Source of the DNA: Arcuatula senhousia
Lineage: Eukaryota > Mollusca > Bivalvia > Mytilida > Mytilidae
Length of the DNA stretch: 64,000 nucleotides
Assembly (NCBI GenBank): GCA_963971305.1
Contig: OZ020305.1
Span: forward strand, 14,603,001 to 14,667,000
Direction: 5' to 3'
The first letter of the stretch is position 1; each line of letters opens with the position of its first letter. Positions 10,993-22,870 of this stretch are shown here, in pieces. The notes under the pieces are model-generated. The model was not told the DNA's origin. It searched no databases and saw nothing but the letters and a program-made list of their open reading frames with translations. The translations under genes were made by a program, and so were the position numbers.

Positions 10993-12160
10993 CAATATGA
11001 AAAAGTATAACGTTTTACTTTTATTAATTGTTCATATTGCTCGTTTGTTACTTGTGTATGTATACTTTCGACCGCCTCAGGAAGACCGGACATTCAAGTT
11101 CGACCTTCTTAACTATTAAGGAGGTTTGCTCCTCATATTTTTGAATTTTTGTCCGATTTTCGAGATCGTTTTAAAGTTTTTAAGTAATAAATCAGCCTCA
11201 ATGCTAAAGTAATGAAAACTTTGAAGAAAATCATTTTCCCGCCAAAACTATATGCGCTAATAGAATGAAAACGAGGAAATGGACCTACATTTTTGTCTTG
11301 CTCATTTTGATCTTTTGTCCATATTCTTGAAAATAAATGCAACTTTATCCATTTTTATTTACTTCAAAATAGAGGAGCAAACCCCCTTAAACAATACACA
11401 ATGATTCCATGCTGAAAAAGGCATAACTTTATTAAAGAAAAAAATAACGTTTGTGTAATATTGAAAGTTTTCAATGTTATGAATGTATTTAGACTTTAAA
11501 TTTCCAAAGCTCAACCGGTATTTCTTTGCTTTACTTTAGATATGTCATTTCTGATTCATATTGGACATGAAACTACTTTCGAAAAGAGACTAGAAAAATG
11601 TGCCCTAATGATAATCGGCAATGGGGAAAAATGTTTGACCATACACAATTCTTGTGTTTTATTAGTCATTCCGTGTCATTTCTTAAAGATAACTTCCGCT
11701 ATCAAATCAAAGAATTTATATTGATAGAAATGCGAAATACTAGTGCAACATGCATATACGTTGCTTTAAGTAATCCTTGAAGTTTGATTGAGACCACGTC
11801 ATGTATAAATATATCCGTGAAAACAAAGTAAATCTTTATTTGCTGTCAAACAATGAGGAATTATTAATGGCTTCACAATTGTATTACAAAGTTTTGTGTT
11901 ACTACCGGTCCTGGAAGAGGGAGTTTTTAAGTCTTGTTTCAAGGTAGGATCTTCATTGTATGAATTTGTAATTAAATCATTGAATAAATGCGTTTTGCAA
12001 TTCAAATATTCCCCAGACCGAGAGTAAACTCTGAAAAACCAGATTAGTCGACAATTCTTGATTGTTGCAACACATATGTGGCTTTGCCACCGATCAATTT
12101 AAATCGAAATCGGTTAAGGACGAGATAATGAAAAACTTAGATGACAAACACATATCTGTA
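10993..12160. other. Intergenic, no gene recognised
   Basis: AT-rich sequence. A symmetrical block around 11117-11390 begins ttaaggaggtttgctcctca and ends gaggagcaaacccccttaa, so the ends are inverted repeats and the segment may be a small foldback element. Nothing coding is supported. Confidence 0.45.
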
Positions 12161-12780
12161 TTCAGAACTGAGATAAAGGACACCACGGGTTCTAGAAAAT
12201 TCTACATCTCGAAATAAACACTCAATTAAGACTTTAAACAAACTCTGGCAAATATGACGACTTCTACTTTCCACTTAGGAATTTTTCATTCTTAGGTAGC
12301 AACATTTCGTCCGCTCTAGCTTACGGAGTTAACATATCGTAACCAATTCGTTATTCTAGAGATTGTGGTACATACATTGATATCCTTGATAGAGCATCAT
12401 TTTGACACGCAAATGCTAACACAGATTTATATTGCACTTCGATTCTTGTCTTCACTTTAGAAATATTATAGATGACACCAATGCTCACATGGACAATTTT
12501 TATCTCTCAGACGTTGGCTAAATTTGTCATACGGTTTTGTTATTTTCTTCTGTACACGCAAAATTGACCTTTAACAACGCGTGTGTTGCAACAAACAGGA
12601 ACCCCATCCAGGGCATCTGATTTCACTTGCGTCCGCGTTGTTGATTGCTGGTCAATTGTTTTTTATTTTATTTTTGGGGGTGTTTGTCTGCTTCTTTTTG
12701 CTGATTTCCTTTGTTTCTGGATTTATCTTTGCCCTTTTAGACTTTTGACATAATTCGAATGTCCCATGAGTCCAACCCTG
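12160..12780 (+). pseudogene. Decayed reverse-transcriptase C-terminus and 3' UTR (R2 family)
   Basis: Plus-oriented remnant. Fragments such as KDTTGSRKFY followed by frameshifted sequence and then the R2 3' tail (tttctggatttatctttgcc, cgaatgtccc) align in order with the copy at 17561-18330. Several stops; non-functional. Confidence 0.5.
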
Positions 12781-12974
12781 CTTCTTTCATGTGAGTTGGA
12801 CGAAGTTTTATTACTAAGACATGTAACAACAACCATTGTATGAACATTTTCGGGGTTAAACTATCTTCCGCTATTGACAATCTTTAACAAAGCAGAAACA
12901 TAACACACTAAACATCAAACCGATTTCTGTAATGAAGGACAAATAACAAGATCGTAGACGTCAGTTAGTTATTG

Positions 12975-13410
12975 TTTTACTCCCTAGCAGCACGATTTCG
13001 GCTATATCCAGGATATGAACATGAAATGGGTGATATAATGAACATGAAATGATGCTGAAGTAGAGAAAATGGGGACAGAAGACCGATCGGGGAGGAAAAA
13101 TGGAGTGATTGTATGGACGGGCAATTTAGCCTCCTGCATGGGAATCCTACGGGTTCTTCTCTTACCGAGACCTGAAGCGTTGCATCTCTCCTAACACAGT
13201 GCACCACTATGGTTTGCGACCAGGATTTTTGCATTATAACCTGACGACTCCAGCATTCATTATGACAGGGCTGACCCACAAGGGGCACACATCCAAGTCG
13301 TTTTGTTGGCAAAGTGGCCTGACCCGATGTAAGGTTTCTTGGCGCTCTTTAGTGGACTGCTGCTGCAGGCCTATTTGCCACCGGAACCCGCACGGGTATG
13401 ATAATACAAG
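12975..13410 (-). repeat. Dispersed repeat family R4 (minus copy)
   Basis: Reverse complement of the block at 18612-19045; also related to 54990-55390 and, in part, 52605-52700. Shared landmarks on the plus reading of the family are gaatgccgg, gtcaggctataatgcgga and ggcaaataggtc. Short ORFs inside are not conserved between copies. Confidence 0.65.
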
Positions 13411-13990
13411 AAACGTACCTATTGTCTAGAAAAAAGGGTTATTATCAGTTTGATTATGACATCATCATTTAAGTTGGCCATGATTTTTGATTTTTAAGGT
13501 ACAAATATATTAAAGCAATCGCTCATTCATAATCATGCTTATAATATAAATATTACATATGTCGAAAGAATTATTGAAAGTATGAGGAAGTATTAATAAA
13601 CATATATACCTAAATTGATTATTTATTAACATTACATGCTGTGCACATTGTGTATAGAAATAGTATTCATGGCATATTTCTTTAACGGTTGCTGAACAAT
13701 TTATTATTTCTAGATTTATGGAAATATATTAAATTCAGTGAAAGATAAAATAATATGATTAAGGCCCTGCCTTTTTAGCGAGCATCGAAAATCTATATAC
13801 CTTTTAGAAATAAATCCATGTGCTCGACCGGCTAGGTGTAACGTAAAGAGGGAACTTTTAAAAAAGGAATTAGGTAGTAGCAAAGTCTGACCCCACCCAA
13901 CCCAAATCATATGCATGCACTTAGGAAAGTTGTTGTTAAAATATCTGGGATCAATAACTACCTAATAGTATTAAAAATTCAATTTAATAT

Positions 13991-14080
13991 TTGTGCAAAT
14001 AATAAATCCTGTAACATTTTTGGACGACATTTTATTTGTGTAAATAATAAATCCTGTAACATTCTGGGACGACATTTAGC
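13991..14080. repeat. 45-bp direct tandem duplication
   Basis: Two adjacent copies of a 45-bp unit that starts ttgtgcaaataataaatcc, differing at a few positions. Confidence 0.75.
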
Positions 14081-14110
14081 GGGGACGAAATTATCCTTTT
14101 ATGGATTACG

Positions 14111-14118
14111 TGACGTCA
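14111..14118. promoter_or_regulatory. Perfect CRE palindrome TGACGTCA
   Basis: An exact cAMP-response element. It lies about 230 bp upstream of an ATG followed by a consensus splice donor (CAG|GTAAGA at 14339-14347), so it could belong to an unrecognised promoter. A single site of this length also arises by chance. Confidence 0.3.
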
Positions 14119-14347
14119 TTTCCTTGTCAGAGTATTTCGCGCTTCTTCAGTAGACCAAAACAACATTCAAGATTCTGTCAGGTTTTGTGATATTGTCTGA
14201 GTATCAGTGTTTTATTTGAGGCATTGGTAACAGAACGTACATTAAGAAACCTGGCGGAAAAAACGGTGAAGTAAAAATATCATGCATGATTGAGGAAAGT
14301 GAGTGACACCCCACAGGATGGCACTCTTCTTTCATTTTCAGGTAAGA

Positions 14348-16190
14348 ACCTTTTATTTATTATTATGAGAAGGTTTTATTCAGTAAATGTTATGTATTTC
14401 TTTATCTTACTTAAAATTTAACAAAGCTTCGTAAGTAACATGCATTTGGTATCATATGACTAGTCAATGGGACAATGTTGCCAAAAGCTAGCTCGGTAAT
14501 TTCCGGAAAATCGTTTTTCAGCGGAAAAGACCGAATGGTGTTTGAATAAAAATAAGTGTGTAAAAATAAACAAGTGGATCAATGAGGGTTTTATCACTGT
14601 TTTTGAATTTCTATTTTTTTATTTTTGTATAACAGATTATGTTGTACTTTTTATAAGCCCAGAGGGTTGATTGCTTTACTTGCTCCGTGCCTATTATTTT
14701 TTTTCACTCCGTAAAAGTAAACCTGTTCCGGTTTTATCGTCAGTATATTTCTGGCACATCTCAAAACATGCACAATGTCGTAGGGCTCGCATCTGCGATG
14801 CTCGCTATTATAATAAGATATCAGTTGTAGAAAAATATCGAATTAATCGAAAAGATTATATATATCTTTAGCATATCAATTACTGAAATACTGGTAAATA
14901 ACTTAATTGGCGAACATAAATAAAAGAAATTCTCATAAAAGGTTAACAAATATTCTGGGCCATTGATGTTTTAGCAGATGTAATGAAGAAATGACCCTTT
15001 TTCAGTACAAATTGATAGGAAACCATCTTTTGCCTGAAAGTAATTCAACAAAAACGCACAGAGTATTATGGTTTATCAGGAAAATGAACAGACATGCCCT
15101 ATGTTGTGAACAAAAAAGAACCATGTTACTAAATACATGTATGTAGGATTTGGTATAACATAAAGGACAATACTGAAATAAAAAACTGCACCATAGTAAA
15201 TTAAATTAAGATAAAGAAACTACTTTTCTACCATTTCTGACTTCCATTTGCCAATTCTAGAAATTGATAGAGATACTAGAAAAGGTCAAAAAGCAAAAAT
15301 GAAGAAAGAGTTTTTAGAAAAAATGACTGAATCGTTACCACTGACGAGAAGCTGAATATCATTAAAGCAAGACAAAAAAGTAACCTCTCATCAGCAGCAT
15401 TACCTTTATTTAACAATCGCATAGTAGTAGATTGATTTCAACGAAAACAAAAGTATAAAAATTCATTGGTATTTCCAATTACCAACGGGTGCCTCTAGTC
15501 CCCCAGCAGCGATTATCTACCCAGTGGTTTCAAAATACAAATACCCAAATGGGTATAAAACGGGTAATCTGGTTATGCTGTATATGCACATTCCAAGGAG
15601 TAACCTCTCATCAGCAGCATTTGAATCAAAACATTGGAAGCTCAAAACCGAAAGAATAGAACAAGTAGAGCAATGACGAGAATCAGATTAGCAATAAAAT
15701 CAGTGACAAAAAGCAGTAGAACAATAACATATTGAGGGGAAGCTGAACAGCAAAAAGAATTACGAGAATCTGAAAAGCAATTATGCAGTGACGAGAACCT
15801 GAATGGCAACAAAACAGCAACGAGAATCTGAATAGCAATAAAAAAAATGACGAACATCTGTATAGCAATAAAGCAGTGACGAGAAGCTGAATAGTGACAA
15901 GAATCGATATAGCGATAATAATAAAAAAAATACTAGAAGCTAATAGAATTAAGGTCGTGATGAGGAGTTGAAAAGCATTTTTAAATATTGACTATAATCG
16001 TAATAGTAGTAAAGCAGTGTCCAGAATCCGAAAGGAAATAAAGCAGTGACAGATTATATTAGTACCGAAAAACGAAATGTTTTAAACTGCCGGCTGCTCT
16101 TTTTATATCTATAATAATTTTTTTTTAATCAAACATTTCAATGTTAATATAGTTCTGATTCCAAGACATGAAAGTTAGTTAACTGGCATG
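14348..16190. other. Intergenic, low-complexity rich, no gene recognised
   Basis: AT-rich. 15350-16050 is a degenerate array built on phrases such as agtgacgagaatctgaatag and agcaataaa repeated at irregular spacing. No splice-consistent coding block is visible. Confidence 0.45.
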
Positions 16191-16254
16191 ATGTTTTATT
16201 ACAGTAAGAATTGCATCCTTTTGTTTGATACTGCAATACGTTTTAAAGATTTAC

Positions 16255-16345
16255 AATCATGTAACATGTTCTAGTAAATTGCAATAAATACAGCCGTCAT
16301 GCATGTAATTGATATCCATTCATCTTGTTGGCTTTCTATGCTTTC
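16255..16345 (+). repeat. Block homologous to the 5' flank of gene B
   Basis: About 90 bp here align almost base for base with 22614-22706, directly upstream of the gene B start codon (shared core gtcatgca.gtaattgatat and ..atgctttctt). The similarity ends before any coding sequence. It may be a remnant promoter or 5' UTR of a lost paralogue. Confidence 0.5.
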
Positions 16346-16819
16346 TTTTGAAATAAAGGTTATTTGGCGGCAACCATTTGAAATTCTGGGGGGTATGGAT
16401 TTTAGCCCCTCGACAATTTATTTTTTTCAAAATTTTTCGAAGACGAGAATATTTTTTGAACGACACCGAAAACAATTTTTTTATTCGCAATTTTGTTTAC
16501 GCTGTGTAGCCCAGGCTCACCAAAACAATTTATTTTTTTCTTTCTGGGTCAAGGACAATTTTGTTCTTACTATTGTCAAATGAAATTACAACAAAGTTCC
16601 ATGCAATTCATCCTGCTACGCCTAACACGTGTTCTTTTATTTACGCTCGAAACGCGATTCTTTTATTCAAAACTCATCATACAGAGTGTAAATTTCGATA
16701 ACTCATCCAAATATGAAGTGGACATCCTAGAATTTGTACAGCCCTTAATCCATACGAAAGCCTATTGAGACAAATTTTGTTTGTCAAATCTTTAAGATTG
16801 TTTAGTGAAAGAATATTAT

Positions 16820-16900
16820 CACCCCTAGTAAGGTGAATTCACGACGATCAGGAAAGTCCAGTGAAGGATTCACGTAATGTTGTATTTGGTGGGTTAAATT
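16820..16900. repeat. Left arm of a long-range inverted repeat
   Basis: About 80 bp starting cacccctagtaaggtg and ending near gttgtatttggt; nearly the exact reverse complement of 20483-20557. The pair flanks 3.6 kb and could be the termini of a DNA transposon or foldback element. Confidence 0.6.
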
Positions 16901-17560
16901 CGTCCCTTTTCGATCAATCTTGTTTACAAAACACACATACAATGCACACCTGAGCATTGTTAATAAACATAAACCTATGTATTATTTATATTTCTTTATA
17001 ATTTACATTGTTGTATTGATTTCAATAAAATGTGAAAGTTTGGTTAATCTATGATTAATGGTTTAAAAGTTATGACTAAAAAGGTTATACATTTTATAAC
17101 TCTAAATTAAAAGTAAACAACTCATTTCAAACTTATGATAAAGCATGCAATGTGTACCCACGTTCTTTTTAAATCGTTTTGAATTAAAACATGCAAGGAG
17201 AGTACTGCCAACTGTTTAAGAAAATCAAATTAGTAAACACATCAAACCGGTAATTTGTCTCACCATTTTAGAGGATTCAGTTTTGTTCAGTTATAGACTT
17301 CTGTTTTGGTTAGTTGTGGATACTGTTTTGTCGGGTTATATCATACATTTTGATGGTTATTTACATAAGATTGTGATATTATAAGTAGCATAATTGACCA
17401 ATTTTACTGTAACTCATTTCGTGTTATCCAGGAACTAACAGAATTCGTTAATTCGGATATCGTGCATGCTTACATTCCAAATTTTGTACTTGTTATATGC
17501 TTACAACCTTTGGGATAAAATTTGCTTTAATATAGCTATAATAGAATAATTTCTTCATTC

Positions 17561-18330
17561 ATATGAAGCAGACTTCTTACAATCACTTCTAGACATAAAG
17601 GATCGTAGACTTTCTAGCTCTCTTTTAACTTCACTTTCCGTTACATTGATGATGTGCTTTCACTGAACGATTCTCAATGCTCATTTATCGTCAGAAAAAA
17701 AGTCTGCTTCATATTAAAATATAAATCTCGAAATAAACTCCAATGGAAAACTTTAAACAAAACTCTTTAAAAAACTTAATGACTTCAATAAATATTCAAA
17801 TCGTCAACTTTTTTACTCCTTGTGTAACAAAATTCCATTTACTCCAGCAAACGGAGTTTAAATTCCACAATTGATTGAGAGCTTGTGGTAATATTACATC
17901 GATTTCCTTGGCAGAGCGTCACACATATGACACAAAAAGTGCTAACACAAGGTTATGTTGCTCCTTGGTTGCTGTCTTGACTCAAGAAATTTACGAAAGC
18001 TCAAAAACAAATATGGGATTTCTCTCTTTCAGATGAGTACAGATGTTGGTTTGTCAAAGGGTTTTGTTTAATCTTCCTTTACCGGAATTGACACGCTGAA
18101 TTTGAAATTGGCAGTGCGACGGGTGATAAATAGCATGCATAAAGGAGCTGCTTACTTTTCCGGAGCACACGAGTTCACTTTCGTTCGACTTGAGTTTGCT
18201 GTTTTGTTTATTTTGTGTTTGCTTTATGTTTTGTGTTTCTTCGTGCTGTTCACGTTCATGTTTTCTGTTTTTTTCGTTGCCCTTTTTGACTTTTAACACT
18301 CGAATGCCCCATTTGATTTTTGTCAAAATA
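17561..18330 (+). pseudogene. Retroelement fragment with RT YIDD box (R2 family)
   Basis: The first 140 bp encode recognisable reverse transcriptase: a frame reading FTFRYIDDVLSLN around 17626-17665, which carries the YIDD catalytic box. The fragment is flanked by an inverted 15-mer (atatgaagcagactt at 17561, aagtctgcttcatat at 17699). Downstream pieces up to 18060 match the RT C-terminus read at 37230-37415, and 18060-18330 is the common 3' tail. Stops and indels are frequent. The domain order suggests a Penelope-like or related retroelement; the family name is a guess. Confidence 0.6.
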
Positions 18331-18611
18331 CTTGGAGTTTTTGCAAATACTTATAAGTAAGAATTAAATCAATATGACCCTACAATATCTTAAAATGCTC
18401 CTAAAACGTATCTTAATTTAATGTTTGAATCAATTGGAATTAAATGCCTCATCTCAGATTTTTCTAGATCTGGAAGGGGTGCATCTACATGCAGTCTCAT
18501 TTTTGAAACGAACCTGCATTAGCAATGACTGTGAATTGGTCGCCCTTATATTCCTCAAACAGACACATTTCATTTCGTTACAGTATTTACTATTTTCGAA
18601 TTGCAAAACCT

Positions 18612-19045
18612 CCGTGCGGGTCCCGGGTGGCAAATAGGTCCGTAGCAGCGCTTTAGCTTATCGGTAAAAGTCCACTTAAAATCGCTCAGAAACCCTTCGT
18701 CGTATCAGGCCGCTTTGCCCAAATAGCGACTGGGATGTGTGCCCCAAGTGGTTGAATGGTGCACCATTCATAGTGAATGCCGGGGTCGTCAGGCTATAAT
18801 GCGGATAACCTGACCGCAAACCATAGTCGTGCACCGTGTTGAAAAAAAAAATAACCCAGGTGCAGAAGAATCCTTATGTAGGAAGCTTAATTGTCCGTCC
18901 AGGCTACCCATAAATCCTTTTTTCAATGGCAGTCAAAAACTATCCTCGCTGATTGGCCTGATGTCCCCATTGTTTACTTCATCATCATTTCATGTTCTTT
19001 ATGTACATCACCCGAGAGTTCGGAGTAAAGGCAAAACTTGCTAAC
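18612..19045 (+). repeat. Dispersed repeat family R4 (plus copy)
   Basis: Matches the reverse complement of 12975-13410 across most of its length, and 54990-55390 in the same orientation. Confidence 0.65.
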
Positions 19046-20482
19046 TAACTAACGAATTAAAAAAAAAAACGGGATGGGGGATTTATTTATATATAAATGA
19101 GTTGGTGCTTCCGTAATTTGAGACCCATGCTTGATATCTGAGGTGCCTTTTTTCGGGGGAGGGGTTTGGCCTGCGTGGCAGGGCGGGCAATAAGTGTTAC
19201 TTTGCAAGCGGTGGCGACGACGGCGTCGGCGTTTAATGCTATTAATTTTTCAGTGTTTAAGTTATATGAGCACCTTATGTTGACGAAACTTGGTATGCAT
19301 ATGCCCAAGTAAAGTAGCTTTGGTTTTGTTTTAAATTTAATAGAAGTTCTTGTACAAGATCGGGTTTACTTGAAACACATTTATCCTCAAAACAAAGAAA
19401 GATTCTTTCTGTCCGTTCGACAAGTTGACCGGGACATAGTTGACCGGGACATTTAGGACCGTCCATAAACTACAATTTTTTTTAAGCGCTCATGAAACAA
19501 TTTATTAAAAACTTACAAAACCTTAAGGTTTCCAGAAATTTGTATCTCATTTCTCGTCAGGCGTAGCAAAATTTATTTTCTGGAACTTTGCTGTAATTTC
19601 TATTTCAGATGGATATGAGTAAGAGAAACTCAACCAGGAGATGAGAAATGTATCAAAAATCATTTTGCATTCGCTTGTAAGACAATAAATTTTAAAATTT
19701 TAAATTTTCTATAACCGTTGATATAGGGATAATAAACTCTTAATGATCTTTTTCGTTTTCGAGCATGTCTAGAAATTCAACCAAATATGCAAAGCCTTGA
19801 TTGATGTACATATTGATTGTATCATTTTCGCTAATAATAAGCATCTTATGTTTAACACAAACCTTTGATTGATCTTGTCTTATTCAATTTTGTCATACTA
19901 AATATATTTTATCACAAATGAGTCTTTTAACAATATTTTAGTATCTTAATGTGGATATTTAACTTAACATTGTAAGTATGACTATGATTATCTTTAGTTA
20001 TACAGCATTTGCCCACAGATATTAATACATATAAATTTAAATGTTTTTTAAAACCGATACTGAACCGAACTCTGTGCATTACCAAACCAGAATCCTCTTA
20101 TTACCAGAACATTATCCGCCAATTTTTACATCTATTTTTTTAAGGTATACCATTTTTTTTTTTTTCACTACAAATTTTCAACTTGTCTCTAGTACGTATA
20201 ATAATCTTGCTTTGATGAAAAATATAGACACTTTATGCAAACAAAAACACAACTATCTGATGATATAGTTTTCGTCATGAACATAATTCAACCTTGACGT
20301 TTTTCGTGAACTGTAACTTTGTTTCAAAACAGATTTGTATATGCTTTTACGACTTTTTAGTTTTTTGTGGACCAAATAAAGAGACGGGATTAAATTGATC
20401 ATTTAACTTTCGAAAGACATTAATTTTGCAACAAAACAAAGTTGTTTACTTTTTTATTTAACCCGACAAAACTGAATCGTCT
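19046..20482. other. Intergenic, no gene recognised
   Basis: AT-rich, with a short R1 fragment at 19550-19600 (minus). No coding block with splice sites, and no RNA gene that I can support. Confidence 0.4.
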
Positions 20483-20557
20483 TACCAAATACAACTTTAC
20501 GTGAATCCTTCACTGGACTTTCCTGATCGTCGTGAATCCACCTTACTAGGGGTGGGA
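20483..20557. repeat. Right arm of a long-range inverted repeat
   Basis: Reverse complement of 16820-16900, ending ccttactaggggtg. See the left arm. Confidence 0.6.
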
Positions 20558-20797
20558 AAGCCTGGCCGCTAATAATAGTGGACCAGCGTACTTAAGGTTA
20601 CCTCTTCCTTTGTTTCCCATCCCACTCCGATAGTTTCATCATGTTCAATGAATTGATGTACACCAATAAAGGAAATTATCCGAAAAGCTTTACAAAAATA
20701 ACATTGGTCATCAACATGATTATTCGTACAAACTAGTTGGTAAAACAGTTTTATGTTAACTAAGCGGATAATGATATTTACTAAATAGACGATATTG

Positions 20798-20935
20798 AGA
20801 TGTGGAATAAGTGTACGCGACACAACAAACATAAACAAACAGCAATTCAAAAAATCACAACGGAAAACAGCAAGCAGTCTTCAACATGACCATAGGTCAC
20901 TGCTTACCGTCTTGCATAGGCCCAAGACTTATAAT
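20798..20935. repeat. Dispersed repeat family R3
   Basis: Shares gagatgtggaataagtgtac and the following segment with 6961-7110. Confidence 0.55.
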
Positions 20936-22613
20936 ATAATACAAAAGTTTCAAAACCAATCCCTAAATCATCAAAGTCTGTACTCCCAGACAGAGATATA
21001 TAATTCATGTATCTTAGTTTTTAGGCAGAGCCTTAAAGAGTCATATAGCTATCTGATTTTCGCGTTTTTTCCGTCTAGACAGGGTAAAACGGTCAATCAA
21101 TTTTGCTACCAGAGGATCTATTACAGAACATTAATCGTGTATTGTATTTTAAATCTTATACGGATTGTCTAAAATAAGAGGTACATACTTATACCCCAAC
21201 ATAAATTCGATATAAATGTGCACTACATATCGTGTATCAATACTCGTTGACGTTTACTTAAGCATTGTTGACCTTTGACCTTTGATCAAGTGGGCGGAGC
21301 TAAATTACAGATTTCTTAACAAATGTGTAAGTGTGCGGAGCTAACAAGCAAAACTTTCAAGTTTAGGAAACACAGATCGTTCTTTATTTTTAGTGTTTAG
21401 ATTTACACTATGTAGCTCTGCCTTTTAACGCTTGTTTTCGTGTAAAAACCTATGAAGAAATAACAAGAATTTCTTAAGATCCTAATGACCCAATAACCCG
21501 ATTTTGAAAGATAATAGGTATTACTTGGCAAAAATATTATCTTTCACTATCTTAATGGTAAAATCCAGAAGATTCCGAAAATCTGAAAGAAATCTCAAAA
21601 ATTGACCAGCAATCACCCTTAAGCGTTTCTGATATGTCAGAGGCAGGTTGAATTCATTTTCTCGATCTTTGTTGTAGACTTGTTTATGCGCCCTATCTAT
21701 CCATGTAACAAAAAGTACGCAGGGAACATTCAAATGTCAAAAGAACTCCGATTGTTTAAATTCGAAATTGTTTAGAAATAGCACATGTCGATATCATCGG
21801 TGCTAGATCTGGCTCCCCTTTTACGAACGTTTTTCGTCTTGCGTACTTTTTTTCAATAATTTTGGTTTTCGACCTTCTAATGGTTTGTAAATGCTGATAA
21901 TAAAAAGTTTCTGCTTAAGATACAATGCATGCATATAAGGCTTAACCAACTTAACAGCTTTTAGACACAAACATTTGTATCTTACAAGCATTTTGATTAT
22001 TTTGCCATTGATGGATTTCCCTACAAAACCGACTAAATATAAACAATTATATTCATGAATGTTTAATAGTCCATAAATTCCAGAATCCTTGAAATTTACA
22101 TTTATTAAGACAATTTTTACACTTAAGATTTTTTGCAAAGCTCAGTACAGAATCGATTTTGAAACAATATCTAAACTGAGCATCAAAAACAACAAAATAA
22201 TAAAAGAATTTACACGGCAATTTAAAAATTCACAACCGTTTCAATACCAGTGGTCGGTGCTTGCCGTTTTGCAATTGGCCCAAGATAGAAATAATGCACA
22301 CGATTAAAAAGCAGTCTTTTAAAATAAAATAAAAACTTCTGGATATAGAAGTCGTAGCATAAAGACGAGTACAGACATAAGCTTTAACAGAGATCCCTTA
22401 TTTAGGAAAACAACACCAAACTGCATTTCTGATTCTTATTGCCATATTGGCTGAGATCTACACCGACGGTTATGTTTTTCATTTAGGAAGTTTTATGATA
22501 AGAACAACTTATTTTTAATGCCAAAGTAATAAAAATATATTTCATAATTCTAGTATATTGGATCGTATTATCATTATTGATAAAAATGTTACCATATAAC
22601 AAAACGATTTAAT
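20936..22613. other. Upstream region of gene B
   Basis: No gene recognised. Contains a DR1-type hormone-receptor half-site pair at 21269-21281, next to a GGGCGG box at about 21292, and a repeat at 21540-21640 (taatggtaaaatccagaaga) that recurs at 38100-38180. Confidence 0.4.
21269..21281 (-). promoter_or_regulatory. Perfect DR1 nuclear-receptor motif
   Basis: TGACCT-T-TGACCT on the plus strand is AGGTCA-A-AGGTCA on the minus strand, the direct repeat with one-base spacing bound by HNF4/RXR-type receptors. It lies 1.5 kb upstream of the gene B start codon. A functional link is speculation. Confidence 0.3.
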
Positions 22614-22804
22614 AAATGATGTAATATGATTCCAGGAAGTTGGAGTAAATGCATCGGTCATGCAGGTAATTGATATTTATTCACCTCGAAAGCTAATGCT
22701 TTCTTGACATTCAAGTCTGGTACAGGTTTGTCGAGACAATCCAAAGCAGACATCAACTGAAAATGGTATGAATGACACGTTAACAACTATTTGATAGTGA
22801 TAAA
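22614..22804 (+). promoter_or_regulatory. Proximal 5' flank / 5' UTR of gene B
   Basis: Immediately upstream of the start codon; 22614-22706 is the half conserved with 16255-16345. No clear TATA box at a fixed distance could be assigned, so the transcription start is unknown. Confidence 0.35.
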
Positions 22805-22870
22805 ATGAAAATGCTATTTCTTGTTGCTGTTTTATTGGTGGGAACTTATGCTGAAGAGCTTCCTGGAAAG
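22805..22870 (+). CDS. Gene B exon 1: start codon and signal peptide
   Basis: 66 bp, ATG at 22805, donor AAG|GTTAGA. Encodes MKMLFLVAVLLVGTYAEELP plus two residues: a basic start, a hydrophobic core and a likely cleavage after TYA. Ends in phase 0, unlike all later donors. Confidence 0.85.

Noticed and set aside
12977..13312. 111-residue minus-strand ORF
   Set aside because: Falls inside dispersed repeat R4. The two other copies do not keep the frame.
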